A program made the translations under genes and the position numbers. This document shows, piece by piece, positions 1-6,312 of a stretch of DNA of 44,860 nt. The notes below the pieces were generated by a model. It had not been told where the DNA came from. It ran no database searches and saw only the letters and a program-made list of their open reading frames with translations. Position 1 is the stretch's first letter. Each line of letters starts with the position of its first letter. Source of the stretch: Defluviitaleaceae bacterium (GTDB lineage: Bacteria; Bacillota; Clostridia; Lachnospirales; WQUN01); assembly GCA_009780315.1 (NCBI GenBank), contig WRAH01000023.1, positions 1-44,860 on the forward strand, given 5' to 3'.

Positions 1-307
1 AAAGTACCACGGAACAGAAGTGAAAACTGCCCCCAACGCCTGTTATGGCTGGAGCAGAATCCCGCATTTTTACAGGCCATTTTATGTATATCAATATGCC
101 ACAGGATTTGCGGCATCTATTGCTTTATCAAAGAAAATTAGAGAAGAGGGCGCACCTGCTATCGAAAGATACCTTAATCTTTTAAAAAGCGGTTCAAAGG
201 ACTACTCCATTAACCTTCTAAAAGAAGCAGGTATGGACATGACCACGCCTGCTCCCATCTTAGATGCTCTTCATATTTTTGATGGCTTGCTTGATAACTT
301 AAGCTAA
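1..307 (+). CDS. pepF: Oligoendopeptidase F, C-terminal fragment
   Basis: This is the 3' end of a gene that begins before the window; the reading frame is open from base 2 and stops with TAA at 305-307. The roughly 100 visible residues match the end of M3-family oligoendopeptidase F, cytoplasmic zinc peptidases that trim short peptides. The diagnostic stretch is RIPHFYRPFYVYQYATGF followed by a helical tail. The HExxH zinc site would lie upstream and is not seen. An internal GTG at base 20 could look like a start, but homology continues on its 5' side (KYHGTE), so it is not one. No clear hairpin terminator follows before the convergent gene. Confidence 0.9.
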   Translation, partial: KYHGTEVKTAPNACYGWSRIPHFYRPFYVYQYATGFAASIALSKKIREEGAPAIERYLNLLKSGSKDYSINLLKEAGMDMTTPAPILDALHIFDGLLDNLS

Positions 308-394
308 TCAGGTTGAAGTTGCACTTATCTTTTCAGTAAAAGGGGGAGTCTATAATCGACTCCCACTTTTATTTTCATTGCTTCGGTTATAATT

Positions 395-1231
395 TCATTC
401 TGAACATAAGTCTTCATGCGCAAGTATAGTGGCTGTCTCTGGAACGGTATCCCTATAAAAGATAAAAAACAATCCATTATTCATTTTACATACACAATAT
501 TTGCTGCCCTGCAAAGCTTTTGCAAAGGATGTCGGTAACTTCTTTTCGCCATTTTGTTTATACGCCATTGCTTTTGGAAATCTATTTCTTAAAAGTTGAT
601 AAAAACTAGATAAGTTGATACCATAATTGTTTAATAAGTCATGAAAAGGCTCTTGTTTGACACTTCTATCTAAAAGAAAAACGATACGGGTGTTAAAATC
701 TAAGGCATTGCCTAGCTGTTTGGATAAATATTTTCTTATAATCTTATGATGGGATTTTTCATATTTACATGTTTCAATCGCTTGTTGCGTAGCTATAAAA
801 TCAGGTATTTCAGGCGGTGAATCTGTTAAAAAGTCTTTGCGTGCTTTTAAAAGTTCGCTATGTGCAATGTCATGGGCAGGATTTCGTTCTCTATGGACTT
901 TGTAAATTTCCAAGTTGTATTTTTGTGTAAAGTAGGCTATATGTTTGAGAAAAATACTATGTGTTCCTTTGCGCTTTGATATTGCGTCCATTTTCATTGC
1001 ATTAAACTGCTCTACAATATCCTTATAATCAGTATAGAGTAGGACATCCTTTACATCAAAGGCAGATAGTTTTTCAAGTGCTTGTACCACAGCGAAAGCC
1101 TCTCCATGATAGGGTACTTTGCTTGCGGCGCAATGCCCTGAAAATGTATATTGCATACTTTCATGGACAATAAGACAGCCCCATGCAAAAACCTTATTAC
1201 TAGCACTCATATCAGAATAAACATGGGTCAT
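395..1231 (-). CDS. RNase H-like fold protein with extra C-terminal domain
   Basis: A 278-residue protein whose N-terminal ~135 residues look like type I RNase H. Acidic residues sit at the usual spacing: D7 in the first strand (VYSDMSAS), E44 (GEAFAVVQALE), D68 (LLYTDYKDI) and D121 (RERNPAHDIAH). These would bind the two metal ions that cut the RNA strand of RNA-DNA hybrids. The last ~140 residues are not recognised; they resemble the accessory parts of RNase H-like proteins found singly in Clostridia. I chose the ATG at 1231 because AAAGGAG lies 6 bases upstream; an in-frame ATG at 1276 has no such site. It has its own promoter and is probably monocistronic. The nuclease activity is inferred from the four acidic residues. 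Confidence 0.7.
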   Translation of the reverse strand: MTHVYSDMSASNKVFAWGCLIVHESMQYTFSGHCAASKVPYHGEAFAVVQALEKLSAFDVKDVLLYTDYKDIVEQFNAMKMDAISKRKGTHSIFLKHIAYFTQKYNLEIYKVHRERNPAHDIAHSELLKARKDFLTDSPPEIPDFIATQQAIETCKYEKSHHKIIRKYLSKQLGNALDFNTRIVFLLDRSVKQEPFHDLLNNYGINLSSFYQLLRNRFPKAMAYKQNGEKKLPTSFAKALQGSKYCVCKMNNGLFFIFYRDTVPETATILAHEDLCSE

Positions 1232-1293
1232 TGTAATCTCCTTTCTGTTTGTAAAATGATTACACATTATAACCATCAGGCCAAACTCGACTC

Positions 1294-1322
1294 ATTATAT
1301 GAAAAAATAGAAATTTAGTAAA
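1294..1322 (-). promoter_or_regulatory. Sigma-A-type promoter of the RNase H-like gene
   Basis: On the minus strand, TTTACT (1322-1317) and a perfect TATAAT (1299-1294) are separated by 17 bases. The predicted transcript starts near 1287 and leaves a leader of about 55 bases before the ATG at 1231. Confidence 0.55.
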
Positions 1323-1341
1323 TATTAAATCTTCATTGACT

Positions 1342-1390
1342 AAAAAAGTCCGAACAAATAGGTGTAAACTCCTGATTGTTCGGACTTTTT
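1342..1390 (-). terminator. Intrinsic terminator, probably bidirectional
   Basis: A perfect inverted repeat has arms AAAAAGTCCGAACAA and TTGTTCGGACTTTTT around a 17-18-base loop. It lies just past the stop of the ABM-like gene (minus strand). The A-tract and T-tract on both sides would allow termination in either direction. Confidence 0.85.
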
Positions 1391-1422
1391 AATTTATAGG
1401 ATATCAAACATATAGTTGCCTT

Positions 1423-1725
1423 TTATTTGTAGGTTTTTTCAATAGATAACATTTGATGTTGGAGTGTACTTGGGTCTATAAAGCCATAAAATGCTTGAGC
1501 GGCTGGATGAATGTCTCCATTTTCCTGTTCTGCATGGATAGCATCTTCCTCTGTTTCCCAAGTTACAAAATCTATCCATGTGTCACCATCAGAAAGTACT
1601 TGCCAAGAAACAAAGCCTTTTTTCTTAGATAAAACTTCAGTACTACATTTTTCTTGTGCAAGCAAAAAATCTTGCACAGACGACCCTTCTACAAGCTTGT
1701 AAGGTATATACCAGGCTACCATCAT
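1423..1725 (-). CDS. ABM-like dimeric alpha/beta-barrel protein
   Basis: A 100-residue protein with the size and pattern of the antibiotic-biosynthesis-monooxygenase (ABM) superfamily: a first strand (MVAWYIPYKL), a helix, a central GFVSWQV strand, then DTWIDFVTWETEEDAIHAE, which matches the usual 'w..fe.W.s.eala.H' signature. Members are small ferredoxin-like dimers; some are quinol or haem monooxygenases and many have no known substrate. The start ATG (tandem ATG ATG at 1725) follows AAGGAG with good spacing. It lies downstream of the WYL regulator on the same strand with its own extended -10 promoter and a strong terminator, so it may be a single-gene unit. No specific reaction can be assigned. 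Confidence 0.6.
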   Translation of the reverse strand: MMVAWYIPYKLVEGSSVQDFLLAQEKCSTEVLSKKKGFVSWQVLSDGDTWIDFVTWETEEDAIHAEQENGDIHPAAQAFYGFIDPSTLQHQMLSIEKTYK

Positions 1726-1785
1726 AAAACATCTCCTTATTCATTGGTTTTTATATGCTTCATATGTTTGATACTTACTTGTGAA

Positions 1786-1794
1786 AGTATACCA
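1786..1794 (-). promoter_or_regulatory. Extended -10 promoter of the ABM-like gene
   Basis: The minus strand reads TGGTATACT (1794-1786), an extended -10 element of the TGnTATAAT type. No good -35 box lies 17 bases upstream. The same TGGTATACT core recurs upstream of the 109-aa gene at 32343, so this form may be common in the organism. Confidence 0.45.
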
Positions 1795-1821
1795 CAGATA
1801 ATGTAACAACCCCATGGTACA

Positions 1822-2724
1822 TTATAAATATTTGCCTGAAATTTTTTCGGCTTCACTTTTTATAATCTCTCGTATATGTTTCGGCTCTATTACTTCTATA
1901 TATTGTCCGAAGGATAGAATAAAGTCATACAGCCAAGTTGTTTCTGGCCATGTCATGGTGGTAATAAAACTTCCATCCGACTGTTTTTCTACCATGCTTT
2001 CATAAAGGTCATCAAATACTCTATAGGCTTTTTCTGGTGCGATATGCAATTTAAGCTGAACATTTTTGCCCCCTTCATAAATGCTTGAGATAGGATTGCC
2101 TGATATATCAAGAGAATCCCGCTGGCAAAAGTGTTCATCTGTCACTGTAAGATTTTTAATGCGTGAGAGCCTATATAATCTCATGCCCTGTTTGGTTAAA
2201 CAAAAACCTTTAAGATACCATGCTTTGGACTTAAACCACACTTGCATTGGTTCAATACGGCGAAAGGTTTTGTCCCCATCCATGTTGTAGTAATTAAACT
2301 CAATGATACGCTGTGCTAATATTGCTTCTTTAAATGCGTTGAAAAAATCATTTTCATGTGTCCAGCCAGAAAAATCTACTTCAAGCCAATTTGTTGTAGG
2401 CTTATTAAATATTGTAGACAGTTTTTGCAGCACTTGAGTGGTATCATTGGTTTTCACATTTGATAAGCCATGTAAGGCTGACAAAATTTCATTTTGCTCT
2501 TGTTCGCTTAATATAGATTTATTTAGCACAAAGTCAGGTAAAAGACGAATGCCGCCACCTTTCCCTCTCTCAGTATAAATCGGAATCCCTACTGTGCTTA
2601 ATGTATCCAAATCACGGATAATGGTCTGTCTTGATACGCCAAAATGTGCTGTTAGCTCCTTTGCCGTTACTTTCTTCTTATCCAGCAAAATATAAATGAT
2701 TTCAAATAGTCTGTTTATCTGCAT
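1822..2724 (-). CDS. WYL-domain transcriptional regulator with DeoR-type HTH
   Basis: A 300-residue regulator of the YafY/WYL family. The N-terminal ~55 residues form a winged helix-turn-helix (LTAHFGVSRQTIIRDLDTLSTVGIP). A linker follows, then a WYL domain at about 140-215 (IEFNYYNMDG; WYLKGFCLTKQGMRLYRLSRI) and a WCX-type C-terminal region. WYL domains bind small ligands or nucleic acid and control many stress and defence genes. It is transcribed divergently from folE, and the two promoters overlap, so it could influence folE as well as itself. A minus-strand TATAAT lies at 2748-2743. The gene has normal length and no visible damage. Its ligand and regulon cannot be told from the sequence. 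Confidence 0.88.
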   Translation of the reverse strand: MQINRLFEIIYILLDKKKVTAKELTAHFGVSRQTIIRDLDTLSTVGIPIYTERGKGGGIRLLPDFVLNKSILSEQEQNEILSALHGLSNVKTNDTTQVLQKLSTIFNKPTTNWLEVDFSGWTHENDFFNAFKEAILAQRIIEFNYYNMDGDKTFRRIEPMQVWFKSKAWYLKGFCLTKQGMRLYRLSRIKNLTVTDEHFCQRDSLDISGNPISSIYEGGKNVQLKLHIAPEKAYRVFDDLYESMVEKQSDGSFITTMTWPETTWLYDFILSFGQYIEVIEPKHIREIIKSEAEKISGKYL

Positions 2725-2761
2725 CCTTCATCACCAGCTATCATTATACTGCATTTTAATC

Positions 2762-2790
2762 TTGACATAAACAAGGGATGACTATACGAT
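2762..2790 (+). promoter_or_regulatory. Sigma-A promoter of the folate operon
   Basis: A consensus TTGACA (2762-2767) is followed after 17 bases by TACGAT (2785-2790). The predicted start is near 2797, about 22 bases before the folE ATG. The -35 box falls in the spacer and -35 region of the divergent WYL promoter. Confidence 0.6.
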
Positions 2791-2818
2791 ATTTGCACAA
2801 AACGAGGTGACAATTTCT

Positions 2819-3379
2819 ATGGATAAAGACAAAATAGAAAAAGCGATATATGACCTGCTTATGGCCATTGGTGACGACCCAAATCGTTCGGGTATAAAAG
2901 AGACACCAAAGCGGGTTGCAAAACTATATGAGGAAATTTTAAGGGGAAATGCTCAAAACCCTGCTGAACTTCTAAAGTTTTTCGACGAAGATTTTTGTGA
3001 GGAAATGGTGGTCGTTAAAGATATTGATTTTCACTCAATGTGTGAGCATCATCTTCTACCATTTTATGGTGTGGTACACATTGCTTATATTCCTGCGCCA
3101 AGGAAGTTACTTGGGCTGAGTAAACTTGCGCGAATCGTTGAAATGTATGCCCGCCGCCTGCAATTGCAAGAAAAAATGGGTAGTCAAATTGCGGATTTAT
3201 TAGAAAAAGAAGCGGGTGCTATTGGCGTGGCTGTAGCCATTGAAGCAGAACATATGTGTATATCCATGCGCGGTATCAAAAAAATAGGTGCTAAAACAAT
3301 AACAACAGCATTGCGCGGCCAGTTGAAAACAGATAAAGTCCTCCGCAGAGAAGCATTGCAAATGATAGGTTGCCAATGA
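2819..3379 (+). CDS. folE: GTP cyclohydrolase I (FolE1)
   Basis: A 186-residue FolE1, the zinc enzyme that opens GTP to 7,8-dihydroneopterin triphosphate, the first step of folate synthesis. Zinc ligands are visible as C75 and H78 in [12 protein letters not shown] and C147 in [11 protein letters not shown]. The substrate region [19 protein letters not shown] is intact. I chose the ATG at 2819 because GAGGTGA ends 8 bases upstream; the in-frame GTG at 2807 lies inside that ribosome binding site. It is the first gene of a folE-HD-folP-folBK operon and overlaps the next gene by ATGA. Length and motifs are typical of the family. Confidence 0.96.
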   Translation: MDKDKIEKAIYDLLMAIGDDPNRSGIKETPKRVAKLYEEILRGNAQNPAELLKFFDEDFCEEMVVVKDIDFHSMCEHHLLPFYGVVHIAYIPAPRKLLGLSKLARIVEMYARRLQLQEKMGSQIADLLEKEAGAIGVAVAIEAEHMCISMRGIKKIGAKTITTALRGQLKTDKVLRREALQMIGCQ

Positions 3380-3861
3380 AGCGGGTTAATTTAATCCTTA
3401 ACCATCCACTATACGCATTTAATTTGGAAAGTAACATCACTATGGAAAAAGGTTGGAGATATTGCAAACATGATATCATCCACCTGATGGATGTTGCACG
3501 CATTGCCTACATTTTAAATCTTGAAAATGGTTATGGTTTTCCAAAAGAGCAAGTATATGCGGCTGCACTTTTACACGATATTACAAAGTGGAAGCAAATT
3601 TCTGAAGGCATACCCCATCATGAATCTGCAATAGAGCCTGCAACTAAAATTTTAAAAGATTGCGGGTTTTCTTCCCGCGAAATAAAAACAATAACCACTG
3701 CCATATTAAACCACCGAAAAGGCCCAAAAGATAAAAAAGATAAGTTTTCTCAGATTATCTTCAAAGCAGATAAGCTTTCACGCACATGTTATTTCTGCAA
3801 TTATGAAGAAAAAACGTGTAATTGGGATAAAAAGAAAAAAAGCACAAAGCTGGAGGTTTAG
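3376..3861 (+). CDS. HD-domain hydrolase inside the folate operon
   Basis: A 161-residue HD-superfamily protein. Likely metal ligands are H32 or H36 in the first helix, H67-D68 in [10 protein letters not shown], and D132 in [12 protein letters not shown] proteins are metal-dependent phosphohydrolases, often acting on nucleotides. A short Cys-rich basic tail follows (C138, C141, C148) and could bind metal. The start at 3376 overlaps the folE stop as ATGA; an in-frame TTG at 3370 is less likely. The position between folE and folP suggests it removes phosphate from dihydroneopterin triphosphate, a step for which no other enzyme is seen here. That role is inference from context; the HD fold is seen in the sequence. 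Confidence 0.8.
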   Translation: MKRVNLILNHPLYAFNLESNITMEKGWRYCKHDIIHLMDVARIAYILNLENGYGFPKEQVYAAALLHDITKWKQISEGIPHHESAIEPATKILKDCGFSSREIKTITTAILNHRKGPKDKKDKFSQIIFKADKLSRTCYFCNYEEKTCNWDKKKKSTKLEV

Positions 3862-3863
3862 TC

Positions 3864-4688
3864 ATGCAGATAGGCAAGAAAAACTTTAATTTACACGAAC
3901 GCACATTTATTGTGGGCATTTTAAATGTAACGCCTGATTCGTTTTTTGATGGAGGGGCGTATAATTCCCTTGAACAAGCTGTAAATCGGGCAAAAAAAAT
4001 GGTGGCAGATGGTGCGGATATCATTGAAATAGGCGGCGAATCTTCTCGTCCAGGGTTTACCCCAGTAGACGCGCAAACGGAAATGGAAAGAATCCTGCCA
4101 ATTTTAAAAGCAGTAAACCAAGCAATTGATATACCAATTGCCATAGACACCTATAAATCCGAAGTTGCTGAAGCCGCATTGCAAAATGGTGCAGTGTTAA
4201 TCAACGATATTTTTTGCTTCAAACGTGACCCAGAATTGCCTAAAGTCTGTGCAAAGTATAATGCTGCCTGCTGTATAATGCACAATAGAGATGACACAAG
4301 CTATGACAATATTTTATTGGACATCATAACCGACTTAAATGAGGGTATTGACCGTTTACTCAGTGCAGGTGTTGCCCCTCAAAAGATAATAACCGACCCG
4401 GGCATAGGTTTTGCCAAAGACACAAAGCAAAGCATTCACGTACTGCGTAATTTATCATATTTTACGGCACTGCCTTACCCTGTCATGCTTGGCGCGTCGC
4501 GCAAAAGCTTTATCGGTAACAGTATAGGGCTTCCTGTAGAAGACCGATTAGAAGCTACAATTGCCACAACAGTACTGGCAATTCACCAAAACTGCTCATT
4601 TATTCGGGTTCATGATGTAAAAGAAAATAAACGCGCTGCAATGATAGCAGATGTACTAATAAGAAATAGGGGATATGTAAATGGATAA
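3864..4688 (+). CDS. folP: Dihydropteroate synthase
   Basis: A 274-residue TIM-barrel enzyme that joins p-aminobenzoate to 6-hydroxymethyl-dihydropterin diphosphate; it is the target of sulfonamides. The two family signatures are present: ILNVTPDSFFDGG near residue 17 and ADIIEIGGESSRPG near residue 50. The pterin-binding elements TDPGIGFAKD and MLGASRKSFIG are also intact. The ATG follows GGAGG, 2 bases after the HD gene stop. It overlaps folBK by 8 bases, so the two are probably translationally coupled. No truncation or missing residue is seen. Confidence 0.97.
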   Translation: MQIGKKNFNLHERTFIVGILNVTPDSFFDGGAYNSLEQAVNRAKKMVADGADIIEIGGESSRPGFTPVDAQTEMERILPILKAVNQAIDIPIAIDTYKSEVAEAALQNGAVLINDIFCFKRDPELPKVCAKYNAACCIMHNRDDTSYDNILLDIITDLNEGIDRLLSAGVAPQKIITDPGIGFAKDTKQSIHVLRNLSYFTALPYPVMLGASRKSFIGNSIGLPVEDRLEATIATTVLAIHQNCSFIRVHDVKENKRAAMIADVLIRNRGYVNG

Positions 4689-5499
4689 AATAATCATAGA
4701 CCGTTTGGAAGTTTTTGCAAGGCATGGTGTTTTTCAATCAGAGAAAACCCTTGGTCAAAAATTTTTTATTTCCGTGGAAATGAATCTTGATTTGCGCCAA
4801 GCAGGAATGACAGATAACTTGGAAAAAACCGTCAATTATGCTGACGTTTGTAATGGTATCATAAACATAAGTGAAACCTTTGATTTAATAGAAACTTTTG
4901 CAGAAAAAATTGCCGATGATATATTACAACAAAATCAAACAGTAAAATCCGTAAAGGTACGTGTAGAAAAGCCATCTGCGCCGATTAAGCACAGTCTAAA
5001 AACAGTGGCTGTAGAAATCACAAGAAAACGCGCCAAAATTTATTTAGGGCTTGGTTCAAACATTGGCAACTCAGAAAAAAATCTTAATTCTGCCGTTGCC
5101 GAAATCAGCACGAAGAGCATTAACATAATCGCGCGCTCGTCCTATTATAAAACGAAACCCATAAGCGACATTCCTCAAGGTGATTATGTCAATTGTGTGT
5201 TAGAAGCTGAAACAACGATGACCCCAAAAGAGTTGATAAAGTGCTTGTTAAAAATTGAAGCAAAATTAGGACGGGAACGTAAAGAACGCTGGGGGCCACG
5301 TATTATAGATATAGACGTACTTACCTATGACCATGATATTTCTGACGATGCGGACATTATTCTGCCTCACCCCCGTATGCATGAACGGCTTTTTGTACTC
5401 GTTCCATTTTTTGAAATCAATCCAAACTATGTACATCCGCTGTTAAATAAGCGGATTGTTGAACTCAAAGCAAAACTTGAGGAAAATCAAACCCTATAA
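4681..5499 (+). CDS. folBK: Bifunctional dihydroneopterin aldolase / HPPK (FolB-FolK fusion)
   Basis: A 272-residue fusion of two consecutive folate enzymes. Residues 1-116 are FolB, which cleaves dihydroneopterin to hydroxymethyl-dihydropterin: RHGVFQSEKTLGQKF, IETFAEKIAD and the lysine of VEKPSAPI are the recognisable parts. Residues 118-272 are FolK, which transfers diphosphate from ATP: YLGLGSNIGN, then RERKERWGPRIIDIDVLTYD and LPHPRMHERLFVLVPF. Such fusions are common in Clostridia. It is the last gene of the operon and supplies the substrate of the preceding FolP. A hairpin terminator follows 22 bases after the stop, inside the end of the convergent DUF3343 gene. Confidence 0.95.
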   Translation: MDKIIIDRLEVFARHGVFQSEKTLGQKFFISVEMNLDLRQAGMTDNLEKTVNYADVCNGIINISETFDLIETFAEKIADDILQQNQTVKSVKVRVEKPSAPIKHSLKTVAVEITRKRAKIYLGLGSNIGNSEKNLNSAVAEISTKSINIIARSSYYKTKPISDIPQGDYVNCVLEAETTMTPKELIKCLLKIEAKLGRERKERWGPRIIDIDVLTYDHDISDDADIILPHPRMHERLFVLVPFFEINPNYVHPLLNKRIVELKAKLEENQTL

Positions 5500-5515
5500 A
5501 TGTTAATGGGTTCAA

Positions 5516-5782
5516 TCACGAAAAACGGTTTGTCTCTTCATAGGAGAATGAACCGTTTTTTTCTATCCTTGAATAGCAACCCATGACCTCAATTTGTTTG
5601 CCTGCAAGGGTGTTTAGTGCAGGTGTGACCTCCGTTTCCCCAACCCGAAGGCAAATGCCGCAACCTGCGCTTATTTGATTAGGCAAGGGCATTACACAAA
5701 CTTTGTGATTATTTTCTAGCAAGCATTTTTCTGCCTTGATTGCAAAGTTTGTATTTTTAAATGTAATAACAGATTCGTTCAC
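5516..5782 (-). CDS. DUF3343 protein, putative sulfur/selenium carrier-like
   Basis: An 88-residue protein of the DUF3343 family, described as putative Se/S carrier-like. The family pattern is visible: a first strand (VITFKNTNFAIKAEKCL), then MPLPNQISAGCGICLRV with C41 and C44 in the position of the candidate carrier cysteines. It overlaps the upstream DsrE-like gene by ATGA, so the two are expressed together. The end of the gene doubles as the terminator of the folate operon. A role in moving sulfur or selenium as a persulfide-type group is plausible from family knowledge, but the acceptor is unknown. Confidence 0.75.
   Translation of the reverse strand: MNESVITFKNTNFAIKAEKCLLENNHKVCVMPLPNQISAGCGICLRVGETEVTPALNTLAGKQIEVMGCYSRIEKNGSFSYEETNRFS
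5521..5562 (+). terminator. Terminator of the folate operon
   Basis: Arms AAAAACGGTT (5521-5530) and AACCGTTTTT (5551-5560) are followed by more T. The hairpin lies within the last codons of the convergent DUF3343 gene, so one piece of DNA both terminates and encodes. The A-rich side gives a weaker terminator on the other strand. Confidence 0.75.
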
Positions 5783-6111
5783 AGTGTAATCACCTGCTCT
5801 ATTTCTGCGGATTTAAGTACAGCATATAAGTTAGGGAAACATCCAATGCCTGCACCGTCAATGAGCTGCCCTTCAATACCTCTTTCGATTGCGCAAACAT
5901 CACACGCCATCAGTAATGTGTCGTGTTTTTCATGAACTTTACGAAGTGCCTCACCTGTATTGCTGCCCTTTGTAAGTAAAAAGGTGTTGTCGAAGAAAAA
6001 CATCATGCCTGCAACGTCTACACCGTGGCGGTCTTCAAGCATTTGAGGAATAATCATTTTACTAAGCATGAGTTGGCTATTGGTTGATGAAAATAAATAT
6101 GCTACTTTCAC
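5779..6111 (-). CDS. DsrE-like sulfur-relay family protein
   Basis: A 110-residue protein with a DsrE/DsrF-like layout: MKVAYLFSS, a long central region, then LLMACDVCAIERG with C70 and C73, and C91 in the IGCFPNLYAVLKSA segment. DsrE-type proteins carry persulfide sulfur on cysteine, and related ones occur in selenium-linked clusters. The start is GTG at 6111, 7 bases after AGGAG; an ATG ATG just upstream is out of frame. It is the first gene of a two-gene unit with the DUF3343 gene and is divergent from hutU. An inverted repeat lies between its promoter region and its ribosome binding site. The partner pathway is not in the window. Confidence 0.7.
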   Translation of the reverse strand: MKVAYLFSSTNSQLMLSKMIIPQMLEDRHGVDVAGMMFFFDNTFLLTKGSNTGEALRKVHEKHDTLLMACDVCAIERGIEGQLIDGAGIGCFPNLYAVLKSAEIEQVITL

Positions 6112-6126
6112 ATCATCACTCCTATT

Positions 6127-6142
6127 CTATCATACATGATAG
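6127..6142 (-). promoter_or_regulatory. Inverted repeat upstream of the DsrE-like gene
   Basis: CTATCAT and ATGATAG arms flank an AC centre. On the minus strand it includes a TATGAT that could serve as a -10 box and lies just before the AGGAG. It could be an operator or a short hairpin in the leader. Confidence 0.4.
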
Positions 6143-6236
6143 CCCATTTGTGAATCATCCAATCATGAGTATACAAAAAAAATCAAATGACTTGACTTAA
6201 TTGATTAAAAGCTTCACAATACTCACAAAGGAAACT

Positions 6237-6270
6237 TTGACATTTTCCTATCTTTTGTGTAATTACACAA
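6237..6270 (+). promoter_or_regulatory. Candidate hut promoter with overlapping palindromic operator
   Basis: A consensus TTGACA (6237-6242) is followed after 15 bases by TGTAAT (6258-6263). A perfect 16-base palindrome, TTGTGTAATTACACAA (6255-6270), covers the -10 box, where a bound repressor would block initiation. A second, weaker pair (TTGACT at 6192, CACAAT at 6215, 17 apart) lies upstream. The hutU ribosome binding site GAGGTGG starts at 6298. Confidence 0.5.
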
Positions 6271-6312
6271 TTTGCAAAATTTTTTATCATTTTTTTTGAG
6301 GTGGTGTTTTAG

